DNA of 64,000 nucleotides, taken from assembly GCA_963931925.1 (NCBI GenBank), contig OZ007581.1, positions 21,444,447-21,508,446 on the forward strand. The letters are read 5' to 3'. Of the stretch, positions 23,001-32,315 are shown piece after piece. Both the position numbers and the translations under genes were made by a program. The DNA is from Onchidella celtica (Eukaryota; Mollusca; Gastropoda; Systellommatophora; Onchidiidae). Under the pieces are notes generated by a model. The model had not been told where the DNA came from. It did no database searches and saw nothing but the letters and a program-made list of their open reading frames with translations. The stretch's first letter is position 1; the number at the start of each line of letters is the position of its first letter.

Positions 23001-23691
23001 GATGGATTTGGCATGTCCAGAGATAATATTCTTAGGACATATTGTGGGTAGAGGTGTTCAGAGACCTGAAGAAACAAAAATTGACAAGTTAGTAGGGTTG
23101 CAAATCCCTAAAACAAAGAAACAAGTCAGAAGCTTAGTGGGAATTTTAAATTATTACAGAAAGTTCATTCCAAATTTTTCCTCCTTGTCATCTTCTCTTA
23201 CTGACCTTACTAAGAAGGGACAACCCGATAAGGTCCAGTGGACGTCTGAATGTCAGACAGCATTTGATAATTTGGTGACAGCATTATCATCGTCACCCAT
23301 CCTGATATTACCCGATTTTCGATCTAATTTTATCCTCAGAACGGATGCGTCGGACTCTGGTGTCGGCGCTTGTCTTCTACAGGAGAAGAACGAATGTCTC
23401 CATCCTGTATGTTATGTCAGTAGGAAGTTATTGCAGAGAGAAAGAAAGTATTCTGTGATAGAGCGTGAGTGTCTTGCCATTGTCTGGTCCGTCCAGAAAC
23501 TAGGACGTTATCTCATGGGACGAGAATTTTATATCCAGACAGACCACAAGCCACTGACATTTTTGTCGAAGAATCGTTCGTCCAGCCCACGCTTGTCTAG
23601 ATGGGCATTGGCTTTGCAGCCGTATACCTTCGTTATTCAACCAATTCCAGGAACCAGCAATCATATCGCCGACTACCTTAGTCGAGCCTAG
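19828..23691 (+). CDS. pol: Pol polyprotein, integrase upstream of RT
   Basis: The frame is open from the codon after a stop at 19825 to 23691; the first ATG is at 19927. It is in the +1 frame relative to gag, so expression probably needs +1 frameshifting in 19828-20072. Numbering from the ATG: zinc knuckles at 86-117 (the first lacks its leading Cys, the second is CWNCGRADHISVNC); protease DTGST at 204-208; integrase zinc finger H395/H402/C432/C435; catalytic D465, D525, E561 with DD35E spacing; a GPY module at 703-705; RT about 800-1060 with catalytic D929 and FFDD at 989-992; RNase H with D1140, E1181 and D1206; end at ADYLSRA. All catalytic residues expected of protease, integrase, RT and RNase H are visible. 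The protein matures virions, copies RNA to DNA and integrates it. Confidence 0.92.
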   Translation, partial: KRTNPRRCRRRLSWRRHTVRRIRPNRSPGRTSKMLGTSPLSRGRRQDSGTGRVIVVPIVGKPRGSIGAITNHRHMDPVSLTNGRGRVVTFADDRRHRDSSSGREGSRGPRPRAAQGADFWTCGRVGHFSRECRAAKCWNCGRADHISVNCPAGRIAANADSSSSPCSPNKFHHAAACVTSDNGGGQYSKCPSCEKLLSSGVLPCGRKIPVINSCHTGGGLRVYPGFVVDEPVSVLRDTGSTVVGVHRDCIRDSQLTGETVPCIQFSGAIEKLPMAKIMIDTPFLSGEVEAVVGCFPGAQLIIGNVSRVVSPSVENVQAWSQSKGIDFCAAVETRRRVADKDKIRPFATPAVNLDITPERLARLQREDPSLNPCFGEARTEKTRRYKNGSSSFIVQAGILFRKYVTVSSTLKQVVVPALLIATVLHLAHDVPLAGHMGIARTKERVLKNFYWPSIHRDVQVYCKTCSACQKTTHKGRTPQAPLQKIPSVSEPFKKVSIDLVGPIHPATDRGNRFFLTVICNATRWPEAVPLRTITSEAVAEALFAIFARVGIPEQILSDRGAQFTSQMMKELFRLFSIQPITTTPYHPQANGMCERLNSTLKSMLRKVAADRPKDWDRYIPAVLFAYREVRQESTGFSPFEMMYGRSPRGPTDVLRDMMTSPSSGDDEQISVFQYLVDLRERLSSARTIAQEASGIASKRAKDYKDRGSKLRIFKPGDKVLLLLPTDHNKLLMIWKGPYVIERVVSKVDYAIHIDGASKVFHVNMLQRFYERPQYLCAQTRPKETVFSTACTGVVDQLDCDVSDTEAQEELQIQLPELTPTQGYRDVKINPDLTSSRSRELETLLASFPDVVTDLPGSTTVIQHQIKLTSDKPVFLRPYPLPFSSRDRVIKEVESMLKLDVIEPSTSPYSSPIVLVKKLDGSVRFCIDFRRLNTITVGDREPIPFQEELIASLAGSTWFSKIDLTKGYWEIPLTEESKQYTAFQTPIGLFQFKVMPFGLVNAPATFARLMRLVLKDIPNVVSFFDDIACHTSTWSDHIQTLTVIFQRLRHFGLTAKPAKMDLACPEIIFLGHIVGRGVQRPEETKIDKLVGLQIPKTKKQVRSLVGILNYYRKFIPNFSSLSSSLTDLTKKGQPDKVQWTSECQTAFDNLVTALSSSPILILPDFRSNFILRTDASDSGVGACLLQEKNECLHPVCYVSRKLLQRERKYSVIERECLAIVWSVQKLGRYLMGREFYIQTDHKPLTFLSKNRSSSPRLSRWALALQPYTFVIQPIPGTSNHIADYLSRA

Positions 23692-24032
23692 GGGAAGATT
23701 TCGGGAGCTTATACATCGGAGGACAGGAACATTGACAGGATCTGTGTGAATGAGTCGACTTTAAAATATTGACATTATAAATATGATATGAAGAATGGTT
23801 GATAGGTTGAGTGGTTTTTGATTCTGTATTAGATATTGTGTTTAGTCAGCTATTCATGATGTGACACATATATGCATATTGCAGGCCATATTGATCCCCA
23901 TATTTTCCCCTGATTTCGGTATTCTATATACTAGGGGAACTGCTAGGTCATTTTTCTAGTGTAGGTATTGCTCACGCTCACTCGTTGACAGTCATCTTGA
24001 TGCGATTTGAAATTAATTGCATTAATTTTTTT
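23692..24032 (+). other. 3' untranslated region of the Gmr1-like element
   Basis: About 340 bp between the pol stop and the purine-rich tract. No envelope or other ORF. Confidence 0.8.
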
Positions 24033-24046
24033 GGGGTGGGGGATGA
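24033..24046 (+). promoter_or_regulatory. Polypurine tract
   Basis: GGGGTGGGGGATGA lies immediately before the 3' LTR and is the expected plus-strand DNA primer. Confidence 0.85.
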
Positions 24047-24966
24047 TGTCACGAGTGGAGTGAGTGCAATTAAGGGGATTGCTACAGAGCGGGTGTAGAA
24101 TAAGAAGAGCTCACGACAGACGGATAGGAAAAGACGTGAAAGGGGAAGAGTAAAAATAACTCATGCAGACAAGTGGGAAAAGCGTGCGTGTATGAGTGGT
24201 GTGGAAGTCTGAATGAGGCGAAAGCGCTGGATTACTATCACTGCAAGTTAGAAGGTCCTAGGGATCGGACCTGTGAATAAAAGCCCATCGGGCGGACATA
24301 AAGGGAAGCAGTCGAGAAGACTAGTGAGAGTCTTTCCAGTTATGACTGGTGTCGGGGACGGGCCGCAGAGCCACCTCGATGAGCACAGGGGATAGGCCAG
24401 CATAGGGCCGGAGGCCACACATAGGCCAGAAGTGAGGCTGTCAGTGCAGGACAGTAGAGGCACATAAAGTCGTGGCAGTCAGGCCACGGACAGGGACGTA
24501 GATATGAGAGTGAATGAGATACTATATTGTTGCCATGTTGATAGGCTAGTGAACTGATATTATGTTGTTGCCATGTTGATGGCTATGGAAATAATAATGT
24601 GTTATTGCCCTGCGGAGGTGCTAGGGGAGTGCTAAGGTGTATGACAATAGGAAGGTGATATTGAGAGACTGCCGTGCCAGTGAATCATTAATGTACTATT
24701 AAGACCCCGAGGGGAGAGGCTGAGGCCGAAGTGCCTTTAGGAGTAACTACCGGATTGTGGATCCGAGGGAGCGTGTGTGTGAGAATAAGGCCGTTGTACG
24801 GCAGTCATTTCAATAATATAATATATGTAATTGCGCTATTATATGTATAATTATGTTTAATAAATGTGTGAGTCTGATGGGTTGTTTTGTTAAGTGTTAA
24901 ACTTGTTTGTTCGTGATTGTCGTCCTGTCATAAACTATTACATTTCCCAGTCTGGGATTTGTGACA
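24047..24966 (+). repeat. 3' LTR (920 bp)
   Basis: Same length and ends as 17204-18123, with about three substitutions between the two. Confidence 0.95.
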
Positions 24967-24971
24967 AAGCC
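24967..24971. repeat. Target-site duplication AAGCC, right
   Basis: Exact match to 17199-17203. Confidence 0.95.
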
Positions 24972-25248
24972 CTCTACTGCCTGGCAGTCACAAGCAGCAG
25001 ACCCAGTGCTGCTCTCATATAATAAGACAATGCCGTCACACTTCAGGGAACCATCAGTACCATCATCATCCCATGAGGCGGTGCCATCTTCATCTACTGG
25101 GCCATCACCATCCTCAACTATAGTGGCAGTGTCATCTTCATGTTTAGACGCCGATTTTCCCTCACCGCTATATTGGATGCTGTTACCTGACCTCCACCAC
25201 CAAATTTTATTTCTCGACCTCAGAGATAGAACTACCTCCAGACTATAG
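24972..25248 (+). pseudogene. Coding-like fragment downstream of the LTR insertion
   Basis: Immediately after the right target duplication, the plus strand is open to 25248 and continues in phase the frame that ends at 17203 once one copy of the duplication is removed. The peptide is Ser/Pro-rich (for example HEAVPSSSTGPSPSS) and then Leu/Asp-rich. Family unknown. The phase agreement suggests the LTR element disrupted an existing reading frame. Confidence 0.4.
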
Positions 25249-25835
25249 ATTTGTTAGTCATGGAAGACTTCATCCACATCAACATGAGGACCAGCTGTTG
25301 CGATGTTTCTTAGTGATATGTCATTTGTGAAAGGCGATGTGTCTTGGAAATAAAAATGCTTTCTGGGTATTATGAGTGTGATTATGCACATATGGCACCG
25401 ACTGCACCGATATGCATTCATCTGACACCTTGCATGAAGTGCGGTCATTGGTAATTGCATTGTGACATCAGTGTTGTATGTGCATCAACTGGGATCAATA
25501 GCACCATTATTATTTACTATAAATATGATTACATGATGTATTCAAAAAAAGAGTTCAAAAGAGCCAGTGCACACCAGCTAATTAGTAAAGAACTGAATTT
25601 AACGAAAAACAAAGAATAATATTGTGGTCCAAATACCCCGGTACCTAGGCTATTAAGGTCTAGTTCTATAGTAAATTCATTTACTTAAATTGTATGAGAA
25701 TAGTTCTCCCTCCTTTTAAAGCAGGAAAGAAAGAAGGTAGAGAAGAAACAGAAGTTACAGGAGCAGAGGAAAAGAAAGAAGGAGTTAGCAGAGAAAAAGG
25801 AAAAGGAAGGTAGAAAGCAGAAGCTGTAGTGCAAC
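25249..25835 (+). other. Unassigned DNA with a Lys/Glu-rich coding-like tail
   Basis: From about 25723 to 25830 the plus strand encodes a highly charged run (for example KKVEKKQKLQEQRKRKKEL) ending in TAG. It could be the basic C-terminus of the disrupted protein upstream, but the connection across 25249-25720 is not shown. The rest is without recognisable features. Confidence 0.35.
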
Positions 25836-27019
25836 GGATGTGTAAACGCTCAGGCGCAGTCCGTGCTTGCCCTATACAAGATGGCGGCTATTGCCTTCTA
25901 ATGCGCGCACACGAAATCAGCTGTACGGACTCCAGTGTTATTAATAGCTCCATGGCTACATGCTCCATGGTAATCCCCAAAACTCATCGATAGGACAGTA
26001 CACAGTGTGCAGTGGTGCGCACCGAAAATTTGAGGAAGTGCTGATGTCATAAAAACCTACAGCATGTCAATGAGCCTAGCTAAAATTGGGGAAACAATAG
26101 ATTTCCAAAAAAAAAACTACACCGATTTGAAAGCCTTTTACAACGAAAAATCTCAAGTCCACAAATATATATAGTATAGATATTATTGCTTCCAAAGATA
26201 ATTATTATAATATTATCTATACACTGTATGGGGTACTTTTGTTGTGTTTATTTATTTTTTTTTTCATTTCATACAACAACGGTAGAAGTAGTGTGGACTG
26301 AGTGAGTACAACCAAGCTTGAAGATGTTCCTCTTCTTGGTTATAAAGATTATTTGCTACATCTCGGCCTATGATTTATATATTGCCTCTCTCTCTCTCTC
26401 ACACACACACAGACACACACACACACACCAGATCCTGGATTGTAGTGGGTCTATGGCAAAACCAACTTTCCCTCAGTTCTTTAGCATGTTTTTTTTGTGT
26501 GTGTGTTTTTTATAATTGTTATGGTACCACCCTCTCATTGTTGGTTATTTGAGAGAAACTGACTTGTAAAGTTTCCTCTGTCCACACGCTGATTTTATTT
26601 TTTTTAACATGACTCAACATGCGGTAAAAATAGTACTACATAGTTCCCTTCCCTTTTACTTCTGAACGATTGGCCAATTAATAAAAATAACAATATAAAA
26701 AAGCATAAATCATAAATTTATATTTATTATCAAACACTTTAAAAGTATAATTATGATAATCCGAAAATAACATAAATGTATCTAAATTTCCTTGTTTGGT
26801 TATTCTACACATGGGCTTTGTACTATCCCTTTATTAGTCCCAAACAGAGACGCTGCGTGTGGACTATGCCCACGCAGGCATTGGTACCTTCTATGTTTGG
26901 GCGATGCACTCCCTCCGTGGGTCAGGTGACCACTGTCGCGAATATAAGCTTTTCCAGTCTGACCACTTAGTCATTTTCATATCTGACGGCGAGGGGCACT
27001 ATGTGTTTTTGAAGGCAGG
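25836..27019. other. Unassigned DNA, CpG-containing start and (TC)n(AC)n repeat
   Basis: Around 25840-26010 CpG content is locally higher and a YY1-like CAAGATGGCGGC word occurs at 25879, a possible promoter remnant. A compound microsatellite lies at 26385-26429. No gene is supported. Confidence 0.4.
26385..26429. repeat. (TC)n(AC)n microsatellite
   Basis: A TC tract followed directly by an AC tract. Confidence 0.9.
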
Positions 27020-28999
27020 AAATTGACTAATTTCCAGATGTTGGCTGAGACTGAGATTAAAGAACACTCACCATCCAAATCATGTGAATTAGACCCACTT
27101 CCGATGACATTTGTGAAATTATATCTTGATGAGTTATTGCCATCCATTATTCATGTAATCAATGTTTCTCTGAGAACTGGTGTTGTACCAGATTCTTTCA
27201 AACAGGCAATTGTGAAATCTTTGATTAAAAAAGCTGGGCTCGACGTAAACAATGTGAAAAATTATAGGCCTGTGTCAAACTTACCAATTATGCCCAAGAT
27301 CCAAGATCCTTGAAAAATCAGCGTTGAGGCAAATCATGGAGCACATTGAAATAAATAATTTGAATGAGAAAATTCCAGTCGGCATACAAAAAGGGCCACA
27401 ATACTGAGACTGCCATCCTCAGAGTAGTGAATGATATTCTTCTAGAGCTCGATGACAAAAGAGTATGTATTCTTGTACTTTTGCCTTTGATACTTTAGAT
27501 CATAACATTCTATTACATCGTTTAGAAAAGACCTTTGGTATTGCCGGAAATGCACTGTCATGGTTTCAGTCCTATCTTTCAAATAGAAAACAATGTGTGA
27601 GAGTCAATGATAGTTGTTCCAAACACTCAATTTTGGGGTACCTCAAGATTCTGTTTTGGGCCCAATTCTTTTCAACCCAACAAGAGGTTCAGAAAATATG
27701 ATCTTCAATACCACCAATATGCTGATGATAGCCAAATATATAAAGCATGTGATCTTGAAAACCTAGATGATACGATAAAAACAACGACACAAGAAGTTAA
27801 GAAATGTATGGATGATAATAAACTAAAACTAAATGATGAGAAAACAGAAGTTATGCTCATAACGAATCCAAAACAAAAAATCAATCCACCAGATCTCAAT
27901 GTAAATGGCCATCTTATTAAAATGACAAGTAAAGTAAAAGATCTGGGCACAATTTTAGATGCAGAGATGTCAATGTCAGCTGTGTAAGAATCTTAATTTC
28001 CAGTTACGGAAAATCAGCAGTATACGGCAATGCCTAACTACTGAAGTAACAAAACAGCTTGTAACATCACTGTTTCTCTCTAGGCCGGATTATTGTAACA
28101 TACTGCTAAGTGGTCTTCCAAAAAGTAAAATCAATAAGCTTCAGTTAATCCAAAATAATGCTGCAAGAAGAAAAAGGATAGATCACATAACACCAATATT
28201 TAAGGAGCTCCACTGGCTACCTATTGAGCAACGAATATAATATAAATTGGCTTTATTTTGTTATAAATGTGTCAACATGTTGCCAGAGTATATTTAAGAA
28301 CTTATAGAACTACATCGCCCTGCAACCTTAGACTAAGGTTTTAGTGAACCTAAAAAGTTTTGGTGAAAGGGCTTTCAGCCATGTTGGGCCCAGGGTGTGA
28401 CACGAACGAGATTCCTATAAGATAAGATAAGATAAGATAAGATAAGATAAATTTTATTCGTCCTTGTACAAGGAAATTTGTTTTGATCATTGAATACAGT
28501 TACAGAAGCAGAAAGTATGATACATAGCGCGCACACACACATATATACACACACACTGATAAATTAACTAAATTAACAAAATTAACAGTGCACACAATAT
28601 GCTTCCCTAACTAAAAGACATTGACCTGACACGCAGGACATAATTCAACTGTGCACAGATTACGATCAAGATGACGACATTATTGTAACATCCTAGTTGA
28701 TGATGGAATAAACGATTTAAAGTAGCGCTCAGTTTTAGTTTTCTTTGACAACAGCCTTAAACTTCTTAAACTTTAGATGTCCGCAGTTCGCAAGTTTAAA
28801 AGGATGTTAAAATGTCATTTGTATGAGAGTTTCTAGTCTATGTAAAAGCTATCTATTATTATTATTATGTGTGTATCAATGTGGGTTGTGTGTTTGAGTT
28901 TACCCATGTATTTTTTGACATGTTTCTGTAAAGTGCATAGGGCATTTTGTAATGGATATGCGCTATATAAATGCCATCCATTATTATTATTATTATTAT
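27020..28999 (+). mobile_element. L2/CR1-like LINE, 5'-truncated, interrupted near its 3' end
   Basis: Plus-strand pieces in several frames follow L2/CR1-type RT order: SPSKSCELDPLP, then NYRPVSNLPIM, HNILLHRLEKTFGI, ALSWFQSYLSNRKQCV, QYADDSQIY (active-site YADD at 27718-27729), VKDLGTILDAEMSM, RPDYCNILLSGLPKS and HITPIFKELHWLP. After an interruption at about 28417-28770 the C-terminus resumes (KFKRMLKCHLYESF, stop at 28836), followed by a 3' tail with GCGCTATATAAATG and a (TTA)n repeat at 28980-28999. That tail is typical of this group. The 5' half with the endonuclease is missing and several frameshifts inactivate the copy. Confidence 0.8.
28417..28770 (-). mobile_element. 3' tail of another LINE inserted antisense
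   Basis: The interruption begins with six GATAA units (28421-28450). On the minus strand it would read as an AT-rich 3' untranslated region ending in a TTATC microsatellite preceded by ACAAGGACGAATAAAAT, the usual 3' end of many invertebrate CR1/Rex-type LINEs. No coding domain remains. The right boundary near 28770 is where the host LINE frame resumes. Confidence 0.55.
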
Positions 29000-29393
29000 C
29001 TAAAACAGTCATGAAAAAGCATTAATTTTACATGTAATACGTAACATTGAGAAATCGATGCAATCGACAATAAGAATGAACAAGACGACAATAATATCTG
29101 TGATTACATGGCAAGAGCAAATGTACTTAAACGACTTAATTTTGCAAACCAAGTAGGCATTCAGGAAAAACTGGAAGCTCTTTCAAAAAGGAAAAAAATA
29201 TGGTCCAACTATGTACAGGGTTGCCGGCAGCAGCGATGGGTACGGGGAGCTGGTCCTTCAAAAATGGCTATCTGCCTTGCGTGATGTCTGCAACATTCAC
29301 GAGGGACATGGAGACCTGTTTCGAAGATGGGCGCGGGTGACCTTGCTATAGAAGGTCTCTTTATATGGTAGTTAATCTTTTCAAGCCGTTCCC
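29000..29393. other. Unassigned DNA
   Basis: AT-rich, then from about 29210 a GC-richer piece whose open minus-strand frame (29209-29424) shows no known domain. It abuts the LINE RT at about 29394. Confidence 0.4.
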
Positions 29394-30147
29394 ATGAATC
29401 CAGTAGAAGAACTTGGATATGCACTATCTAAACTTAATAATGAGTCAGCACCTGGAAGTGACGGACTGACGACTCCCTTCTATAAGTGTTTCTGGGGACG
29501 ACTTAAGACCTTGTTGTGGGAAAGTCTGTCCGACTCAGTGATAAAGGGAGAGCTTACAACAACGCAAAAAAGGGGCGTAATTACATTGCTGCGTAAGGGA
29601 AACAACTTAGAGAGAAATAATATAAATAATTGGAGACCAGTGAGTCTTACTAATACAGATTATAAAATTTTCTCTAAATGGTTAGCGCTGAAACTTCAAA
29701 GGGTTATGGAGAAACTTATACATAATAATCAGGTGGGTTTTATCAAAGGCAGATCGATCTCAAATTTGATTCGTACTATAGAAGACCTTGGTAAGGAAGG
29801 AGGAAGGTGGGGCAGGTATCTTAGTCTCGCTAGATTTCCAAAAGGATAGTATTGATAAAAAAGCAATCATATATGATGCACTTGAAGCTTTCAATTTTGG
29901 CAATAACTTTATTCAATATATTAAAACATTGATACGAAATACTGAAAGCTGTGTAAAAAATGGAGGCTGGGTCTCAAACTGGTTTAAAACGGAACGCAGA
30001 GTGAGGCAAGGCTGTTGTGTCAGCCCTCTACTTTTTATTTTAGTGGCAGAAATTATGGCCATTAAGGTAAGATATAATCCGCATATAAAATGCATACAAT
30101 TGAAAAATACCTTGGATAATAATATGCTGAGTGTAACAATTTCATGA
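29394..30147 (+). pseudogene. Tx1-group LINE reverse transcriptase fragment, plus strand
   Basis: Two overlapping frames give LNNESAPGSDGLTTPFYK, TTTQKRGVITLLRKGN, NNWRPVSLTNTDYKIF, NNQVGFIKGRSISNLIR and VRQGCCVSPLLFIL. These are RT motifs up to just before the YADD box, which is absent. The frame breaks once near 29800-29850. The fragment ends about where a minus-strand endonuclease fragment of the same LINE group starts (30150), giving an inverted junction. Confidence 0.75.
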
Positions 30148-30149
30148 TA

Positions 30150-30710
30150 AGTATTTTCGATGTGGGGTAATAGGTTGTTATCACAAAATATGTAATCTAA
30201 CCTTCTAGCTATGAAAGGTGTTTTTCTGGCCCAAGTGTAGTGCTTTTCAGGCCCATGGTAGTTGGCAACGCCACGCGTCGAACAAGTCTAGCATGTCAGT
30301 CATTTCGTGCAGCTCGAGGATTTCTTTTCGATCATGTGGCTGGAGAGCTACAATATCTAGGCTATTATCCCGAACGATATTAAAGTCTCCACATATTATC
30401 TTATTATTAAATAAAGACAGTGTTTGGGAGATATAAAATACTTTTTCTGCTTTCATTACTGGGCCGTATATATTGAAGATGGAGAATTCTGATCCCCGTA
30501 TTTTAATATTGACACCTAAAACCCGCGCTGATGAATACACCAGTCTGATTTCTTCGAAACTAAGATTTTTATTGATGAGTATGATTTGGCTTTTACTTCT
30601 GTTTGTACCAGCGGAATAGAACATCTCTCCTCCCCATTCTTTCTTCCACATCCGTAACATGCGTTTCTTTGTAAACATGCGATATCGTACTTTCTGCATT
30701 TTTAAAAAAT
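30150..30710 (-). pseudogene. Tx1-group LINE endonuclease fragment, minus strand
   Basis: An open minus-strand stretch at 30247-30699 contains FSIFNIYGPVMKAEK and IICGDFNIVRDNSLDIVAL, the strongly conserved APE endonuclease core. Left of 30247, in another frame, the fold continues with ARRLDYIF. The very N-terminus, including the first catalytic Asn/Glu blocks, is only partly present. It lies head-to-head with the RT fragment at 29394-30147. Confidence 0.75.
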
Positions 30711-31096
30711 AATTGTACGTTTAATTTTTTTATTTAGGCCTCTGCAGTTCAGAGACAATACAAGCATGAGGGTTTTTCTGAAAGCGTAGTCCTTTATCGG
30801 TCCTTGTCGTTTCCCGGTGGTCACACACAAGGGGAGTTCAAATTAGGTTTCCTTTCCCTGCTGGCTGTGCTCGCAGCTTTCTGTTTCCTCCTCCTCCTGT
30901 CTCCTCACTTTTTCATTTGGTGAATCAATTGTGTCGCCGGCTCTTTTGTTCTGTAGGCTGTGTGAGCGTTGTTGTCCTCGACACGACATACTCCGTGAGC
31001 GGTTTAACATCATTTGTTTAATGTTTGTTTGTGGACTGGGTATAAAACACGTTCACCTGTTCTGTCTTTTGTTTTTGGCGTACTGTTGTGTGTTCC

Positions 31097-31690
31097 CTAG
31101 CTAGTTGTATCTGCATAAGTAGGTGAGCGAATACTTGTGTTTGTTGTGTGCTTGTCTGAGTCGTGCTCTGTGTTTGGAATGTCATTGTGTGTCACTGGTA
31201 TGTTTTCCCCTTTGTCGTTGTCATCGTCAACTGGTGTCCTGTTAGTGTCAATGTTCTTTGGATGTCGTCCTGGTCGGATCGGTTCCCTGTAATAAACCGT
31301 CCCTCTCCATATACCTATAGGGATGGACACTTCTAAATTGATTGCACATAAAACGCCTGCCTGTTTTATACCCAGTCCACCCTCCCTTCTCGTCTCTATA
31401 GTGTTCCTCTTTTATTGCTGACCTTAGCACTACCCCTTTGACAGTTAACGCCTTCTCTATCTTTTCGTGGTGCTTCGTGCTGTGTCCGAGAAAGCAAAGG
31501 GGTTTCTTCCCAATAGTGACACCGATTGTCCCATGAATACAATCCCTTCCGTAAGCAGTTTTTGTCTAGCCCCCGCCCCTTTTACATAAATCCTCCACAA
31601 TCCCCCAATCTTCTGAGCCCCCTCAATGCCGTGAGGACCTGTCGTAGCCTCACAGGCTCTGCACAAGTCTAATATCTTAATTAAACTACC
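31097..31690 (-). pseudogene. Tx1-group LINE ORF1-like fragment, minus strand
   Basis: Minus-strand pieces in several frames, for example WRIYVKGAGARQKLLTEG, SVSLLGRNPFAFSD, DEKGGWTGYKTGRRF and RPGRHPKNIDTNR, resemble the RNA-binding ORF1 protein of Tx1-type LINEs. It lies upstream (in minus orientation) of the endonuclease fragment at the expected spacing, so both probably belong to one copy. The assignment to ORF1 is by position and recollection of the family, with no single diagnostic motif. Confidence 0.5.
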
Positions 31691-32034
31691 ATCTGGAGAA
31701 CTACCATCACATGGATGTGAGAAATATTAATGTTCAGTTACATTTTAGGCGGTATCCAGAGGTATCAAATATCATTCCCTAAGTTTCAATTCTCTAGAGT
31801 ATATAATGATGCTGCATCATTTAAATCAAAATTTTATGATATAGATGAATTAGTTGGCAATCCAATTATTACATTGATTATCAAAATACTTGTATTTGAT
31901 GTTTCAAAACAAAGTGAAAGGTTAAAAAATAGCATAACTGAGTTAAGGCTACATTTAATAAAAATGTTTGTCGTATTCGGGCTAGACATACGAGTTACTG
32001 CCAATAATGGTCTAAGGGACATATTCGATATGCT
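31691..32034. other. Unassigned DNA left of the Steamer-like LTR
   Basis: An open plus-strand frame from 31730 runs into the LTR (to 32104) but has no recognised domain. Probably the pre-insertion sequence. Confidence 0.35.
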
Positions 32035-32202
32035 TGATGTAAATTGTCTTTCTCTCCCCTTCACCATTCATTGTTTGCGCATGCTTGGCGGAGGAATACA
32101 ATAAATAGTGCCGCTCACGCTGGTTCTCCAAACCTACATGCTGTGTCTGTTCCACTGTCCCAATTCTCCCTGTCACGCCTTTACCACTCGAGACGCCCAT
32201 CA
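32035..32202 (+). repeat. Short 5' LTR (168 bp) of a Steamer-like element
   Basis: It starts TGATG and ends CATCA, so the ends are inverted repeats with TG...CA termini. An AATAAA signal lies at about 32099. The size is close to that of Steamer LTRs (177 bp). No second LTR exists in the window, so the borders rest on the terminal repeats and the adjacent primer site. Confidence 0.6.
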
Positions 32203-32207
32203 AAATA

Positions 32208-32220
32208 TGGTGTCAGAATC
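32208..32220 (+). promoter_or_regulatory. Primer-binding site, probably tRNA-Leu
   Basis: TGGTGTCAGAATC, five bases after the LTR, fits complementarity to the 3' end of a tRNA-Leu. Confidence 0.6.
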
Positions 32221-32315
32221 TTCATGAACTTCAGGGGATTGCAGGGTAACCGACAGTTGCTGCACAACGTTTCTGAGCTAACTTTCTTGATTGAAAACTG
32301 CTACCTCGTGTCACC

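Larger units (their letters stand above)
17204..24966 (+). mobile_element. Complete Gmr1-like Ty3/gypsy LTR retrotransposon
   Basis: A 7763-bp element with two 920-bp LTRs, each starting TGTCAC and ending GTGACA, a tRNA-Pro primer-binding site, gag, an overlapping pol in the +1 frame, a purine-rich tract before the 3' LTR, and a perfect 5-bp target duplication. I count three substitutions between the LTRs (near 17433, 17830 and 17870 of the 5' copy), so insertion is recent. Pol order is nucleocapsid, protease, integrase, RT, RNase H. Integrase before RT in a gypsy-type sequence is the Gmr1 arrangement, first described in deuterostomes. Gag carries a SCAN-like capsid domain, also reported for Gmr1-like elements. 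No envelope gene is present. Both ORFs are intact, so the element may still be mobile. Confidence 0.93.

Noticed and set aside
29394-31690. Classical twin-priming (5' inversion) structure
   Set aside because: In twin priming the inverted 5' segment lies upstream of the sense 3' segment. Here it lies downstream, and no 3' tail follows the RT part.
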